The notes under the pieces are model-generated. The model ran no database searches, had not been told where the DNA came from, and saw nothing but the letters and a program-made list of their open reading frames with translations. Positions 33,269-44,216 of a DNA stretch of 64,000 nt are shown in pieces. The position numbers and the translations under genes were made by a program. The DNA comes from Dendrolimus kikuchii (taxonomy: Eukaryota > Arthropoda > Insecta > Lepidoptera > Lasiocampidae). Positions within the stretch are counted from its first letter, which is position 1; each line of letters begins with the position of its first letter. The DNA is taken from NCBI GenBank assembly GCA_019925095.2, contig JAHHIN020000030.1, positions 1,950,501 through 2,014,500 of the forward strand. The letters run 5' to 3'.

Positions 33269-33295
33269 TAATAATAATAATAATAATAATAATAA
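33269..33295 (+). repeat. (AAT)n microsatellite
   Basis: Nine AAT units, possibly the tail of a decayed SINE. Confidence 0.9.
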
Positions 33296-33486
33296 TTCTT
33301 TATTAAAGTTTCTGCCTTAACATTAGATACATTGGTGGTGGGAAACTTCTTGTAAGTAAGAAATACCTGTATCAGAAGATTCCACTCTTCACGTTGACAA
33401 CAACAGCTACATAAATGTATATATCTATTACAACCAAAAAAGAGAAAAACAAAATAAAAAATAATATATATATGTATATTTGCGCG

Positions 33487-33602
<116 letters not shown>

Positions 33603-33933
33603 GAGAGAGTGTGTGACTGTATATTTGATTTTTAAATAAGTGCATCGAGTATTAGAGAGGAATTAATCAGCATTTCTATTTCATCATATGTTTTAAATTT
33701 TAACCATTTTGAAACAGCCACTTTACAGTTATAGTAGTTCATGGGATATATATTTAGTTTGTTGTGTATTCTTCTATATATAAGTTTAGATTGTCGATCA
33801 TACTGACGAGAAGCAAATAGTAGTTACTAATAGTTCAATTTTCGTGTTTTAAAGCTTAAATATATTAAATTTTGAAATATGACATCACAAAATTTAGGAC
33901 CCCTCCCACCCCTTGTCACACAATGGCTACGTT

Positions 33934-34210
33934 CCATTAGGGATTCACAACGACCACGTTCATGACCGCGACTTATCCCGTTCCACTTGCTTGCCGGCTT
34001 TACAATCGTAGACCCAAGTGGAACAGCTATTCGACGCACCTCTTGACATGGGCCGTTGTGAGCGTTATGTGCTCGAAAATCATGACGTCATTAGTGACGT
34101 TTTCACAACGAGCGCAGTCGCCTTGTGGAACGTCTGAGCATTTTGAGCGTTGTGATCTACTGATGGAACACCCTGAATGTCACTCTTCGTCGACAGATGG
34201 CCCCTAATGG
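33934..34210. mobile_element. Possible short inverted-repeat element
   Basis: Bounded by CCATTAGGG (33934-33942) and CCCTAATGG (34202-34210), with several internal CACAACG/CGTTGTG repeats in both orientations. No clear TSD. It could be a MITE, or chance short inverted repeats. Confidence 0.35.
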
Positions 34211-34467
34211 ATATCCAATAAAACCGAAAACAGAAAGTTTAAAGTTTATCCATAAAACTATTAATTTCTTTTCTATTTATTTAAAAAACTAGAAAAAGCC
34301 AGAATAGAACATTTTATTTATACAATGAGATTGTACAATGTACATATAAGTTATGGAGAATAATAAAATGCATATTTTATACTTGTTATTTTATTTAATA
34401 GAACACAGAACAATGTAATCCCGAATTCAGACACCTTGGTTCACTACTGCAGAGTAATTGTGATATA

Positions 34468-34790
34468 TCCGTGCAGGAACGGAGAAAGAATACAATTTCC
34501 TGCGGCCAGGCGGCCTGTCGTAAGAGGCGACTAAATAACCCACAGCCAGGTGGTAGGGCGTTTGCCCGACTGGATGGCTACCACCCCTGGTCTAAAGTAT
34601 GTCGCCATAACAACCTTGAGTTGTGTTCCGGCATTAGTGATCAGGTTCCAGTCTCCCTTAAGAGAGCAGCAGCGCATTTGTAGCACCTTTGGTGTTGCAA
34701 ATGTCCATAGGCGATAGTAACCGCTTTCCATCTAGTGGGCCGTCTGCCTGTCTGCTGACCTCCTGCAATAAAAAAAAATAAAAAAAAATA
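34468..34790 (+). mobile_element. ~310-bp SINE-like repeat, copy f
   Basis: Complete copy from CCGTGCAGGAACGG to CTCCTGCAATAAAAAAAAATAAAAAAAA. It shows the sense-strand A-rich tail most clearly and ends 18 bp before the duplicated segment A. Confidence 0.85.
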
Positions 34791-34877
34791 GAGAAGGATG
34801 TCAGGAGCACTGAAGTAGGAAACCTGTGGAAATGAAACGTCAATAAAAAATGCGTGCCACTGTGACGTCATCTGGCC

Positions 34878-34896
34878 ACTAAACATGGCGGTTTTA
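34878..34896 (+). promoter_or_regulatory. CTAAACATGGCGG motif, left
   Basis: CACTAAACATGGCGGTTTTAG in a wider context resembling that at 37257-37271. The core AACATGGCGG is similar to the YY1/Pleiohomeotic binding consensus. Its presence at both sides of the THAP gene suggests a promoter element; this is inference. Confidence 0.3.
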
Positions 34897-35327
34897 GTGC
34901 TGCCCAGAAGATTTTAATGTTATTAGGTTTTATCGATAAACGTCCTTGGCTCATTTTATTTTAAATATTATTGAGTATTAATTATTTGTAGAATTTATAC
35001 TTTAATAGGAAGTAAGTATATTGTTATGTGCAAAGATACTTTGATTTAGATGTGTGAAATCTAAGACAAGTTCGTGTTTCAAATTTATCAAGTAAACGAT
35101 ATGACGATTTTTAAAAGTTGCTACACTGATTTGATAAAGTTGTCGTTTGACAACTCAGTGACCACAAAACAAACATATGACGTAGTACAGTGCCATCTGC
35201 CCATCTCTAGCATGCTAAATTTTATCGTCGTTTCGTATGTTGCCGTCTCGCTCGCACTTGCGTATATGCCGGAAAGGGATGGAAGCTTTATGTCGGCGAT
35301 AAAACGTTAGCATGCTAGCTAGCTATG

Positions 35328-35403
35328 CTGTTTTGGATATCAAAATAAGAGTACGTGTTTTTCCTAAGAAAAACACGTACTCTTATTTTGATATCCAAAA
35401 CAG
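35328..35403. repeat. Perfect 36-bp-arm hairpin with CTAA loop, copy A
   Basis: Arms 35328-35363 and 35368-35403 are exact reverse complements, with loop CTAA at 35364-35367. The identical structure lies at 50357-50432. Confidence 0.98.
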
Positions 35404-35409
35404 ATTAAT

Positions 35410-35465
35410 TAGATTGTAATAGAGAGGTAAGTAGTCTAAACTACTTACCTCTCTATTACAATCTA
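35410..35465. repeat. Perfect 26-bp-arm hairpin with CTAA loop, copy A
   Basis: Arms 35410-35435 and 35440-35465 are exact reverse complements, with loop CTAA at 35436-35439. Only 6 bp separate it from the previous hairpin. The arms of the two hairpins are unrelated in sequence; only the loop is shared. Confidence 0.98.
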
Positions 35466-35894
35466 TTTTAATTGTGTTGCTGACTCTAAAGTCCGTAACA
35501 CATTACCGCAACAAACCTCAAGATAGGTGAGCTGCACCATAAGTGAGAGTGATTCAAATTTTAAACTTATCAAGGGACCGCGTGATAAAAAAAAACAAAA
35601 CACCTTCAGAACATTTATTTAATTAAAAACGTCATTCCTTATGACATCCGCTCTAAAATCACTTAATTATTAAAAAATTAACGAATTTACAATAGTTTTT
35701 ATTAAAGTAAAACTAATAAAAGCATAAGTTTATAATATGAGTTTTATTTGTGCCTTAGATGTTTTACATGGAATACAAAATTCAAAGAAGTGACACCATC
35801 AGTTTTGGTTTATTCCTCTAAAGATGTCAAAGCATATTACTTTTATCTAAGTAGGTTCAATAGCTTCACTATAAAGAGTCTGTATATACAAAAT

Positions 35895-37111
35895 CTAACA
35901 TCTTCTCTTGAAGCTAAGGAACGGCAGAGTCCTTAAATGTGCAGCATTTACCAAGGTAGAGGTGTCAGGACCGGCCAAAACAGGAATTGTTCCCAACTGG
36001 TTTTCTTTTAATATACCAGTTTTATGTTGGCTGGCATGTCGCTGCAAAATATTGAAATATTAGTTTAGAATAATTGTGTCCACAGTATTTTTTCATAAAA
36101 TTTGCTTAAATTATGACATTATCATTCAAATTGGGCAAATACATTTCTTGGATGGAATCACAGCCACAAAACCCATAAGTTTTTCTAAAATAGTTATATA
36201 GAATGAGAATGACATAGACTACAACTAGTCGTAACTAGCATATCAGTAAAAATGTAGCAGCAACAAGTATATCAAAGGCTAAAAGTAAAAGTACAAATTT
36301 CAATTATACGAGCAGTCTCCATGAGGGTGAGAGGCACGAGAAGACATATTAAGGCCTTCGACTGCGAAGACGGGGCAGGAATTATATGATAAGCCGACAG
36401 TCCAACGACTATCCTGCTGATCATCGTCGCACCATACAAAACTTGTATATTAATTTTGATCCTTTTATAGCACGTTTTGTTGTAAAATAATATGTATGTA
36501 TTAAAATATGTATATAATAAAAAAAAAGTATATCAATACTAACTATAAAAGTATATACAGTATTAACTTACTCTTACAAATTTGAAGGGCACGGCATCAT
36601 CTCGTAGTCGAGTCACATCCAGAGTTTTGTTGAAACATTTATCATCAAAATGTAGCGAGCAAATATAAATATATTTTGCATTTGGCTTTATATTTTCCAT
36701 TCCAATGGCTTCCAGCCACTTTTTCTTTATACGCTCATTTCTTGGGATCCTATAAAATATGTTTTAATTATTATTTTTTATGTTTTAATCGGGGTAGCAT
36801 GATAAAATAAGAAATCTTATACAAGCAATCATATTATATCGATATCAAAGTCGATAAATAATGTACAACCCCAGCTAATAAATTAACATAATTTAAGCGC
36901 AAAAATATAGTTAAATAAGTTAAATCCATTCATGACCTATAACTGCACATAAGAACCTTGCTAATTATAATGAAAATCTTCCTTTATTTTCCCGGCAACA
37001 TTAACAATAAGAAATATTTTTAATGTTGTTTACAGCGTACCTGTGTATGGTTAAAAATGACTGATTTGGTGTTTTTCTTATGCCGCATCTTATTACACTA
37101 CACATGGGCAT
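35895..37111 (-). CDS. THAP-domain protein gene, three exons (locus A)
   Basis: Predicted spliced gene on the minus strand: exon 1 37111-37041, exon 2 36749-36578, exon 3 36041-35895. It gives 390 nt, 129 residues plus stop. Junctions are canonical: CACAG/GTACGC, TTTATAG/GATCCC, AAATTT/GTAAGAG, TTTTGCAG/CGACAT. Residues 1-79 form a THAP zinc-coordinating DNA-binding domain: C4, C9, then C54 and H57 (CSLHF), with the invariant Pro26, Trp35 and a terminal AVPF at 76-79. The C2CH ligand set is complete. The remaining 50 residues are basic with no recognised domain. Exon phases agree and the reading frame stays open across all three exons, which is strong support. THAP proteins are host regulators or derive from P-element transposases; which applies here is not decided. 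Start chosen at the first ATG (MPMC), typical of the family. Confidence 0.75.
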
Positions 37112-37255
37112 ATCTGCGACGTAATTATTTATATTTGGCTTCAATTATTTTAAATCACACGCAAAATATTGAAAGATAATTAGTTATTTTTATTTATACC
37201 ACGACTTTTTGACAAGACGAGTACCGGCTGCACTGACTGATAATGACATTTGGTG

Positions 37256-37272
37256 CGCTAAACATGGCGGAT
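37256..37272. promoter_or_regulatory. CTAAACATGGCGG motif upstream of THAP exon 1
   Basis: Located about 150 bp upstream of the THAP start codon. TGACATTTGGTGCG/CTAAACATGGCGG and a following ATTAGGTATTTA resemble the arrangement near 34862-34930. A possible core promoter or YY1-like site; not proven. Confidence 0.3.
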
Positions 37273-37508
37273 TTTCGGCCTCATTAGGTATTTACGTATA
37301 TTCATGTTCCACTTTATGTACGCACTGAAATACTGTTATATTGTTTTCCTGCGAGTTACAGTGCTGAGTAAAAACGAGATAGATATATGTTTATGTGTGT
37401 GCCTTCAAAATGGATGCTATTTGTATAAGAAATTGTACGTATAGAACAATATGTCGCGTCCCTATTATAGAGGTCCATGGTCAGGAGAAGAATAAATGTA
37501 GCATGGCT

Positions 37509-40229
37509 TTTTTTTTTTTTTGTTTTGAGGCGAGGGAAAATGCTTAACCGATTTACGCACAAACTGGGTCGTTGCTAGGGGAACGACACGCGTCGGTCGG
37601 GGGCGATAACACTGCAGCAATAGTATGCTCTTGGCAGCGCTCCGTCCGCGATCGACGTCACAGAATAGTGTGGAAGACTCCGAGCGTTGCCGCACGGGCG
37701 AGCAACCCCAATACCCACTAAAAACCCCCTCCTCCCTGACGACCCTGCGTTTTGAATGTGTTGGAAAGGCTGAGATTTAGAACATAGTTACGCCCAGCCG
37801 ATCCAGCGCAATAAAGTGCCTGGAGTCTGCCCTGGGAGAACACACCCCACTTCGTTGTGCGGGGGTAGAAGGTCCTTTGCTCTTCCTAGCAAGCTAAAGG
37901 CCCCCCGCGGTAAACGGAACCTAACTCAGGGAGGGAAGTAATGCGCGTACCTGCCTCTCCGGGTGCCAGCTGAAGGCCGGCGACCTCGAGAAGACGCATT
38001 GGCACGCGCTGCAGGACTTCTCTCCCTGTCTCGTTCTGCGGCCTCCTTGAGTGACATTACTGTCTCGCAAAAAATAACCGCAGCCCCCCAATTGTCGCTG
38101 CTCTGCAGCATGGCCTTGACCAAGTCGCAGAGCGAGTCGACTGGACCTACGTGCGTCTCAAGTTCGAAACGCTGCGGCGCCCATGCGGCGCACTCGACAA
38201 GCGTGTGTAACGCCGTGTCGGGCGCGCCGCACTGGCGGCAGTCCGGGGAAGGCAAGCAGCCCACAATGCGACACAGATACTTATCGAAACATCCGTGTCC
38301 GGTAAGTATCTGTGTCGTCCTGAAGGTCAGGGTGCCGCTGGTGCGGTTGACCCATTCCGTCAGCTGTGGCCTGATTGCATCCACCGTGTAGCCGCCATAG
38401 GCCGCAGGGTTGTCGAGCTCTTGAGACCAGACGGCGATCATGGAGGCGGTTTCCCGCTTCCTGATCGCCTCGATTTCGACCTGACAGAAGGTCAGGCCTC
38501 TAGCTAGGGCATCCTGCCGGGTGCGGCGCACCACTGTCAGGACGTCCACCTGGAGATGCCAGGGCGGATCGCCTGCCAGGAGGGTGGCCGCCGTCCGCGA
38601 CACTGTGCGATACCCCCGTATGGTCCTCACGGCCAGAACCTGCTGCGCCCGTTGCAGCAGGGTTCTGTTGTGGCGGTGAAGTGCAATGGACCAGACGGGT
38701 GCACCGTACAGTGCCATACTCATCAGGATGCCAGAGTAAAGTTTCCGCGTCGCACCTCCCGGGCCCCCTACGTTGGGAAGCAGCCTCGAGAGTGCGCCCG
38801 CGGATTTGACGAGTTTGGGAACTAGCTGCTCAAAGTGCGCTTTGAACAGCCATTTCCCATCGAGAACTAGCCCCAGATATTTCATCTGGGGCCCTACTCT
38901 AATGGCCACCCCTTGGACCGAAACGGTCAAGTCCGCGGGGGGATTGCGAAATTTCCTATGGAACATGATGGCCTCCGTTTTCGCGGGGGAGACCCTCAAG
39001 CCCAGCCTAGCTATTCGATCTACGACAATCGCCAACCCGGCCGGCGTTAGCGACGTCCACGGATTCCGCAAATGACGCAGCGCGTGCCGTGAGTAGGGTG
39101 TCGTCCGCAAAGCAGATCAGCCCTACCCCGGGTAGGACCGGAACCCGAAGGATCCAGTCATAACCTACGTTCCAAAGAATCGGCCCGAGGACCGACCCCT
39201 GTGGAACGCCGCACGCGACGCGTCGACGACCTACCTCGGGATTGCCGGACTCACCGCCCTCCCAAAGGACATGTCGATCCTGCAGGTACGCGCCCAACAG
39301 CCTCGTGAGGTACGGGGGGACTCCATGCGCGCGGAGCCCCTCCCTGATCGTCTCATGAGGGAGGCTGTTAAAGGCGTTCGCTATGTCTAGCGACACCGCA
39401 AGAACGACATCCTTCGCTTGGACGGCTTCGTCCGTTGACGTTCGCAGCGTCTCGAAGGCGTCCATCGTGGAGCGCCTCCGCCGAAACCCGAACTGCGTTT
39501 CTGAAAGCCCCGGCTCCACAGCGTCGAGATGCTTCACGAGCCGCTCCGCCAAGATCTTTTCGAAGACCTTAGCGACCTCGTTCAGCAGCACTATGGGCCT
39601 GAAGGCGGACGGATCGTTGGGAGGCCGACCTCCCTTGGGAATCAGGCACAAACGACCCTCCTTCCATTGCGACGGGAGCCGACCTGCGCGAATACAGGCT
39701 TCGAACAGTTCCCGCAGCTGGCCGCGTAGATGTTTAGCGGCCAGGAAGAGGAGTCGACCTGGAACCCCGTCGGATCCCGGTGCCGTCTTCCTGCCCCGGA
39801 GCCGGTCCAGGGCAACGTCTAGTTCCCCCTCGGAGATGGAGTGAGGCTCCTCGTCCGTGGGAGTGTCGGGAACGGGTGGACCCATACTGGGGGGAGTGAA
39901 GTTTCCCGGATCCGGGAAGAGCCCGTCGATAACCGACCGGAGCACCTCGGGTTCGAGCGTTTCCGTGACCGTGGATGTGCAAGGCCGCAACGTGTTGCGG
40001 GCCCCACGGTACGGACGCCCCCAAGGGTCCCGATCGAGCGTCTCGAGGAGCTCGGCCCGAGCCCGGGCTTTCGCTAGCAGTATTGCAATCGAAAGGGCCT
40101 TTCTGGCTTCCCTAAACTCTCCCACGAGTCCATTTTCCGCGACGTAGTCCGGAGGACGGCGCGCCCTGCAGCGTTTGAGCCTGTGGCTGATGATGCGAAC
40201 TGCCTTTCGCATCTCGCCCAGCTCCTCGG
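37509..40229 (-). mobile_element. R1-clade LINE, second family, 2.7-kb 5'-truncated copy
   Basis: Exact 16-bp TSD TAAATGTAGCATGGCT at 37493-37508 and 40230-40245. It extends on the minus strand from inside ORF2 to the poly(A) tail. The sequence is close to the copies at 18524-22627 and 28181-29099. Confidence 0.95.
37926..40229 (-). pseudogene. R1-clade LINE ORF2, 5'-truncated, 4-bp frameshift
   Basis: Two overlapping frames. The first (40229 to ~39040) covers the end of the endonuclease-RT linker and RT motifs LDIANAFNSLP, GVPQGSVLGP and CFADD. The second (~39040 to 37926) covers the RT thumb and the C-terminal CCHC. They are separated by a 4-bp insertion: CCCGGCCGGCGTT near 39037-39049 where the copy at 18524-22627 has CCCGGCGTT. 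This looks like a tandem CCGG duplication. The tail is otherwise intact to the natural stop at 37926. Confidence 0.9.
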
Positions 40230-40245
40230 TAAATGTAGCATGGCT

Positions 40246-40728
40246 AAAGTGGAGACAGGTAACCGGTGTGACGTGACGTGCGACAAACTAATGCCACTGA
40301 AACTAAACGCACAAACTACTATGGATACTACGTATGTTCACATGTCGCCATGTTGAATTCTTCATTTTTTCTTTAGTGATGTACACTGTTTGACTAAATT
40401 CATAGTTTATCCGATCAATATCGGTAATAAATTACATGTTGGGGATTGTTCACTTTTTTTCAATTTAGCTTTTTGAAAAACCATTTCGAGGAATAGTGTT
40501 CCTAATCATTTATGTCTAGTTAAAATTCCAAAAAACGTACAATCCCCTTGTATTATGAAAGAAATGCGTTTGACCTTTATTTGACCTTACTAAATCCTAT
40601 GACGTCATTTACGTCTGGTGAAATGCATATGAATACCGTAGCCATTCAGTTTCAAAATACAAAAGGGCCGACATTTTCCTTTTTATGTCATTGATATGTC
40701 ATACAACATCAACATAAACAAACATTTT
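40246..40728. other. Spacer between two LINE insertions
   Basis: AT-rich, no recognised feature. Confidence 0.4.
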
Positions 40729-40741
40729 ATTCGACGTACTC

Positions 40742-43700
40742 AACCCCTACGCGTAGAGTCTCTCCCCTTCAAAATCCGAGTGCCCCTGACCTTACTTTAT
40801 CCTCTCCCTCCATAGCCTACTCTCTTTCATGGTCTGTTCTTTCTAACTGTTATGGAAGTGACCATCTCCCTATTCTTTGTTCCTTGCCTGATTCTTCACC
40901 CCCTCCTGTCACTCCAATCCCTCTCTTGAGATTTAGACTCGCACTAGCTGACTGGCATAAGTTCTCTTCCTTGGTACAAAGTAAATTAAACTCTCTTCCT
41001 GATGTTTCTTCTCTGAATTTTACTTCCCTATATGATGAGTATGTATCTGCATTGACATCTGCTGCTGAGCAATCAATCCCCTTAAAAAACTCTGTAAAAA
41101 ATAAAATTCCCTCCCCTGCTTGGTGGGATTCTGAATGTTCCGCTATAGTAAAAAAGCGCAAAGAAGCGGAGATTAAATTTACCAGGAGCCTCACATATGA
41201 TAATTACCTAGAATTTCAGAAAGTCTCTGCTTCCTCTAAAAGACTGTTGCGTTCAAAAAAAAAAAAAGGTTGGCAAGCCTTCTGCGAATCCCTTTCTCCC
41301 AGGACTCCAGCTTCTATGATATGGAAGAAAATAAAAGCCTTTAGAAAGTCCCAAAGTGACGATAATATTAATTCCAATAATCCATCTTCCTGGCTTCCCA
41401 ATTTCATGCACAAGCTTGCACCTCCTTTTGTTCCCCTTGAACCTTGTCCCCCCATCAGTTGTTCCCCTTCAGATGAGTTGAATCCCATGAATTCTAAATT
41501 TTCCTTTGGAGAACTATGCGCTGCCCTAGATCATCTCCGAGACTCTTCTCCTGGAGTAGACGGCATTACTTATTCCTTTGTAATTCAGTCCTGTGAATCT
41601 TCTAAGCATTTTCTACTGAACCTTCTGAATCAGATTTTTCTCTCCGGATCTATCCCTGAGTCTTGGAAAAAGCAAATAATTGTTCCAATATTAAAACCTG
41701 GCAAGGATGCTTCAGACCCTGATGCTTATAGACCTATAGCCCTATCTTCAGTCCTTGCTAAAATTATGGAGCATTTAATTAAAAATCGACTCGAGTGGAT
41801 CGTAGAAAGCAAAGGCATATTAGCCAACAGCCAGTTTGGTTTTAGACGAGGTTTAGGTACAATGGACAGTCTCAGCCTTATTACCTCAGACATCAGATTA
41901 GCTTTTTCCCGAAATGAACATGTCGTAGGAGTCTTTTTAGACATAACGTCTGCATACGACAACGTCAACCTTCAAATACTCAGGCAGAAGCTGCACAATC
42001 TGAGTATCCCCCCGAGGATTGTCAACATTGTTTCCAATATGTTCATGGAGAGATCAATCTCCGTCCGCGTTTCGGGAATCGACTCCCCCCCGCGTCTTGT
42101 ATGGAAAGGTTTACCCCAAGGCTCTGTCCTCAGCCCGATCCTCTATAACATTTATACGGCTGATTTAGAATCTTCTGTAAGCTGCTTTTGCAAAGCCCTT
42201 CAGTATGCCGATGACATTGCTCTATATGCCACTTCTGACTCTTTCAGTGATGCTTCAAACCGTATCAATTCTGCTCTTTTTTATCTTAACTCATGGCTTT
42301 CAGAGCACGGTTTGTCACTTTCTGCTTCAAAAAGTTCGGCTGTAATATTCTCCCGCAAAAGAGATATTCCTGCCCTAGACATTCACATTAACAATCATCC
42401 AATCCAAATTGCTAACTCTGTTAAATTCCTAGGTGTCTTCCTCGATGCCAAACTTTCAGGCCTCCCCCATCTCAATTATATTTGCGCAAAAACAGAAAAA
42501 AACACTAACGTAATTCGAGCCCTGTCAGGTGTTAGGTGGGGATCTCACCCCTATTGTCAGAAGCTGCTTTATAATGCCATCATCCGCAGCCATTTTGACT
42601 ATGCCTGCTTCATATTGGAACCCTGCAGTAAATCCGCTCTCATGAAACTGGAACGCATACAAGCCAAATGCCTCAGAATCATCACAGGCGCAATGAAATC
42701 TTCTCCAATAAATGCCCTTCAGGTTGAGTGTGTAGACCCTCCTCTTGCTCTTCGCAGGCAGCTTCTATCGGACAGATTCTTTTATAAAGTGATAGAGCTC
42801 TCAGATCATCCCCTTCTAGGTATCTTAGATCAACTCCTTCAAATATCGTTCACATCTAGTTATTGGACTCACAAATGTCTTCCACTTCTTATAAATTCGT
42901 ATAAGAAACTAGTAGATCTCCCTCTTGGCATTTTCCAGAATTATACAAATCCTGTTTTTGAGTCAAGTTTTGAAAGCCTTATTTATAAACCTAATGTTAT
43001 TCTAAATCTAGATATTCACAAAAATTCTCCAGATGCTAATCAATTATTTTGTAAAATTACGCAGGATCGTTGGCCAGACCACCTTCAGTTTTTCACCGAT
43101 GCATCACGGCTATCTCAAAATGGCCCTGTTGGTTCAGCTATTTGGATTCCCAAATACAAAATTATTTTAAATTTCAAAATTCCTCCTCCTAGTTCTGTGT
43201 TCACTGGCGAATCAATCGCTATTCTAGAAGCCGTCCTTTATATTGAATCCCATAACATAAGTAAATCTATCATTTTTACTGATTCCTTAAGCTCCCTACA
43301 GGATATCTCAAAATTACCTTTGCATGCTAAACATAACTTTGTCATCTCCCTAAAAATAAAGGAAGCCCTCTTTCGTTGTCACTCGTCTGGTTTAGATATA
43401 GTACTTGCCTGGATCCCAGGTCACTGTGGAATTGGTGGAAATGAGATTGCCGACTGTTGCGCCAAGGAAGCTGTCTGTTCGGGTAGTAACAAATATAATA
43501 AATGCTTTCCCCGCGATTTACGTTCTCTCGCGCGGCCCCAGATGTTTGAGACTTGGAATGGTATCTGGCAACAGTCCCGTCTGACTGTTGGCAGATACTA
43601 CGGTAGTTTGCAACCAACATTACGTCCCAAACCTTGGTTCTTCAACTATAGAAAACTACCCAAAAAAGTTATATCAACTATAATTCGCCTGCGTCTTGGC

Positions 43701-44140
43701 CACTGTTGCTGTCCTGTATTTCTTGCAAAATTAAGAATTCGCGATAATTCTCTCTGTGAGTGCGGCTTAGCTGACGGCTCTGTCCATCACATTTTTTTCG
43801 AATGTCCCAAAATAGTTTCTCCCCTCTACAGTATATTACTCAAAGATTTTCCCCGACCGGTCAATGTGGACTTTCTTCTTACCGTAGCTGATAGTAGACA
43901 TGTACATATATTATCAAAGTTTTTAACAATAAATAACATCTATCTCTAATGTAGTTAGTCTAACACTCTATGTTTTGTGTTGTCCTCAGGATCTCAGAAA
44001 GTGATTTGGAAGATCACCGACCAAATTTTTCTTTTCGCATTTATACTCTTATATGCACCTGACATTTTACCACCTACTGTGACATTGGCCAAATCAATGC
44101 AAACTGCGTTGGAGCCATAATCCAAAAAAAGAAGAAGAAG
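40742..44140 (+). mobile_element. I-like LINE with RNase H, 5'-truncated, AAG tail
   Basis: Exact 13-bp TSD ATTCGACGTACTC at 40729-40741 and 44141-44153. The 3' end is AAAAAAAGAAGAAGAAG. The truncation removed most of the endonuclease. A nearly identical copy enters the window from the right (63338-64000, minus). Confidence 0.95.
40743..43949 (+). CDS. LINE ORF2: endonuclease end, reverse transcriptase, RNase H (5'-truncated, otherwise open)
   Basis: Open for 1068 codons from the truncation point; there is no genuine start codon (the first usable-looking one, at 40884, is TTG). The first 50 residues are the end of the APE endonuclease, with SDH at 39-41. The RT domain has LDITSAYDN, GLPQGSVLSP and the catalytic YADD at 488-491. 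An RNase H domain follows with D786, E823, D847 and D904 in the order FTDAS, GESIAILEA, FTDSLSS and GNEIADC, so the DEDD set is complete. The C-terminus has LRLGHCCCPVFLAKLRI and CECGLADGSVHHIFFEC. The RT plus RNase H layout places it in the I-type group. The uninterrupted frame and perfect TSD suggest a recent insertion. Confidence 0.93.
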   Translation, partial: TPTRRVSPLQNPSAPDLTLSSPSIAYSLSWSVLSNCYGSDHLPILCSLPDSSPPPVTPIPLLRFRLALADWHKFSSLVQSKLNSLPDVSSLNFTSLYDEYVSALTSAAEQSIPLKNSVKNKIPSPAWWDSECSAIVKKRKEAEIKFTRSLTYDNYLEFQKVSASSKRLLRSKKKKGWQAFCESLSPRTPASMIWKKIKAFRKSQSDDNINSNNPSSWLPNFMHKLAPPFVPLEPCPPISCSPSDELNPMNSKFSFGELCAALDHLRDSSPGVDGITYSFVIQSCESSKHFLLNLLNQIFLSGSIPESWKKQIIVPILKPGKDASDPDAYRPIALSSVLAKIMEHLIKNRLEWIVESKGILANSQFGFRRGLGTMDSLSLITSDIRLAFSRNEHVVGVFLDITSAYDNVNLQILRQKLHNLSIPPRIVNIVSNMFMERSISVRVSGIDSPPRLVWKGLPQGSVLSPILYNIYTADLESSVSCFCKALQYADDIALYATSDSFSDASNRINSALFYLNSWLSEHGLSLSASKSSAVIFSRKRDIPALDIHINNHPIQIANSVKFLGVFLDAKLSGLPHLNYICAKTEKNTNVIRALSGVRWGSHPYCQKLLYNAIIRSHFDYACFILEPCSKSALMKLERIQAKCLRIITGAMKSSPINALQVECVDPPLALRRQLLSDRFFYKVIELSDHPLLGILDQLLQISFTSSYWTHKCLPLLINSYKKLVDLPLGIFQNYTNPVFESSFESLIYKPNVILNLDIHKNSPDANQLFCKITQDRWPDHLQFFTDASRLSQNGPVGSAIWIPKYKIILNFKIPPPSSVFTGESIAILEAVLYIESHNISKSIIFTDSLSSLQDISKLPLHAKHNFVISLKIKEALFRCHSSGLDIVLAWIPGHCGIGGNEIADCCAKEAVCSGSNKYNKCFPRDLRSLARPQMFETWNGIWQQSRLTVGRYYGSLQPTLRPKPWFFNYRKLPKKVISTIIRLRLGHCCCPVFLAKLRIRDNSLCECGLADGSVHHIFFECPKIVSPLYSILLKDFPRPVNVDFLLTVADSRHVHILSKFLTINNIYL

Positions 44141-44216
44141 ATTCGACGTACTCCAGAATAAAATTATGTATATATTAGCTCTTCAGACTAATATTTCTTA
44201 AATATCTGTAAAGACA

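Larger units (their letters stand above)
34808..36975 (+). repeat. Duplicated ~2.2-kb segment, copy A
   Basis: Near-identical to 49837-51999 in direct orientation, offset about 15.03 kb. Homology starts at CACTGAAGTAGGAAACCT and ends at CTAATTATAATGAAA. It contains two perfect hairpins and exons 2 and 3 of a THAP-domain gene. The differences are single-base changes and small indels. Confidence 0.95.

Noticed and set aside
35074..35310. 78-aa ORF identical in both duplicated segments (also 50103-50339)
   Set aside because: The identity reflects the near-identical duplication; there is no recognisable domain. It overlaps no splice signals I could support, so it is not listed as a gene.
35748..35936. 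62-aa plus-strand ORF
   Set aside because: It is the antisense shadow of THAP exon 3.
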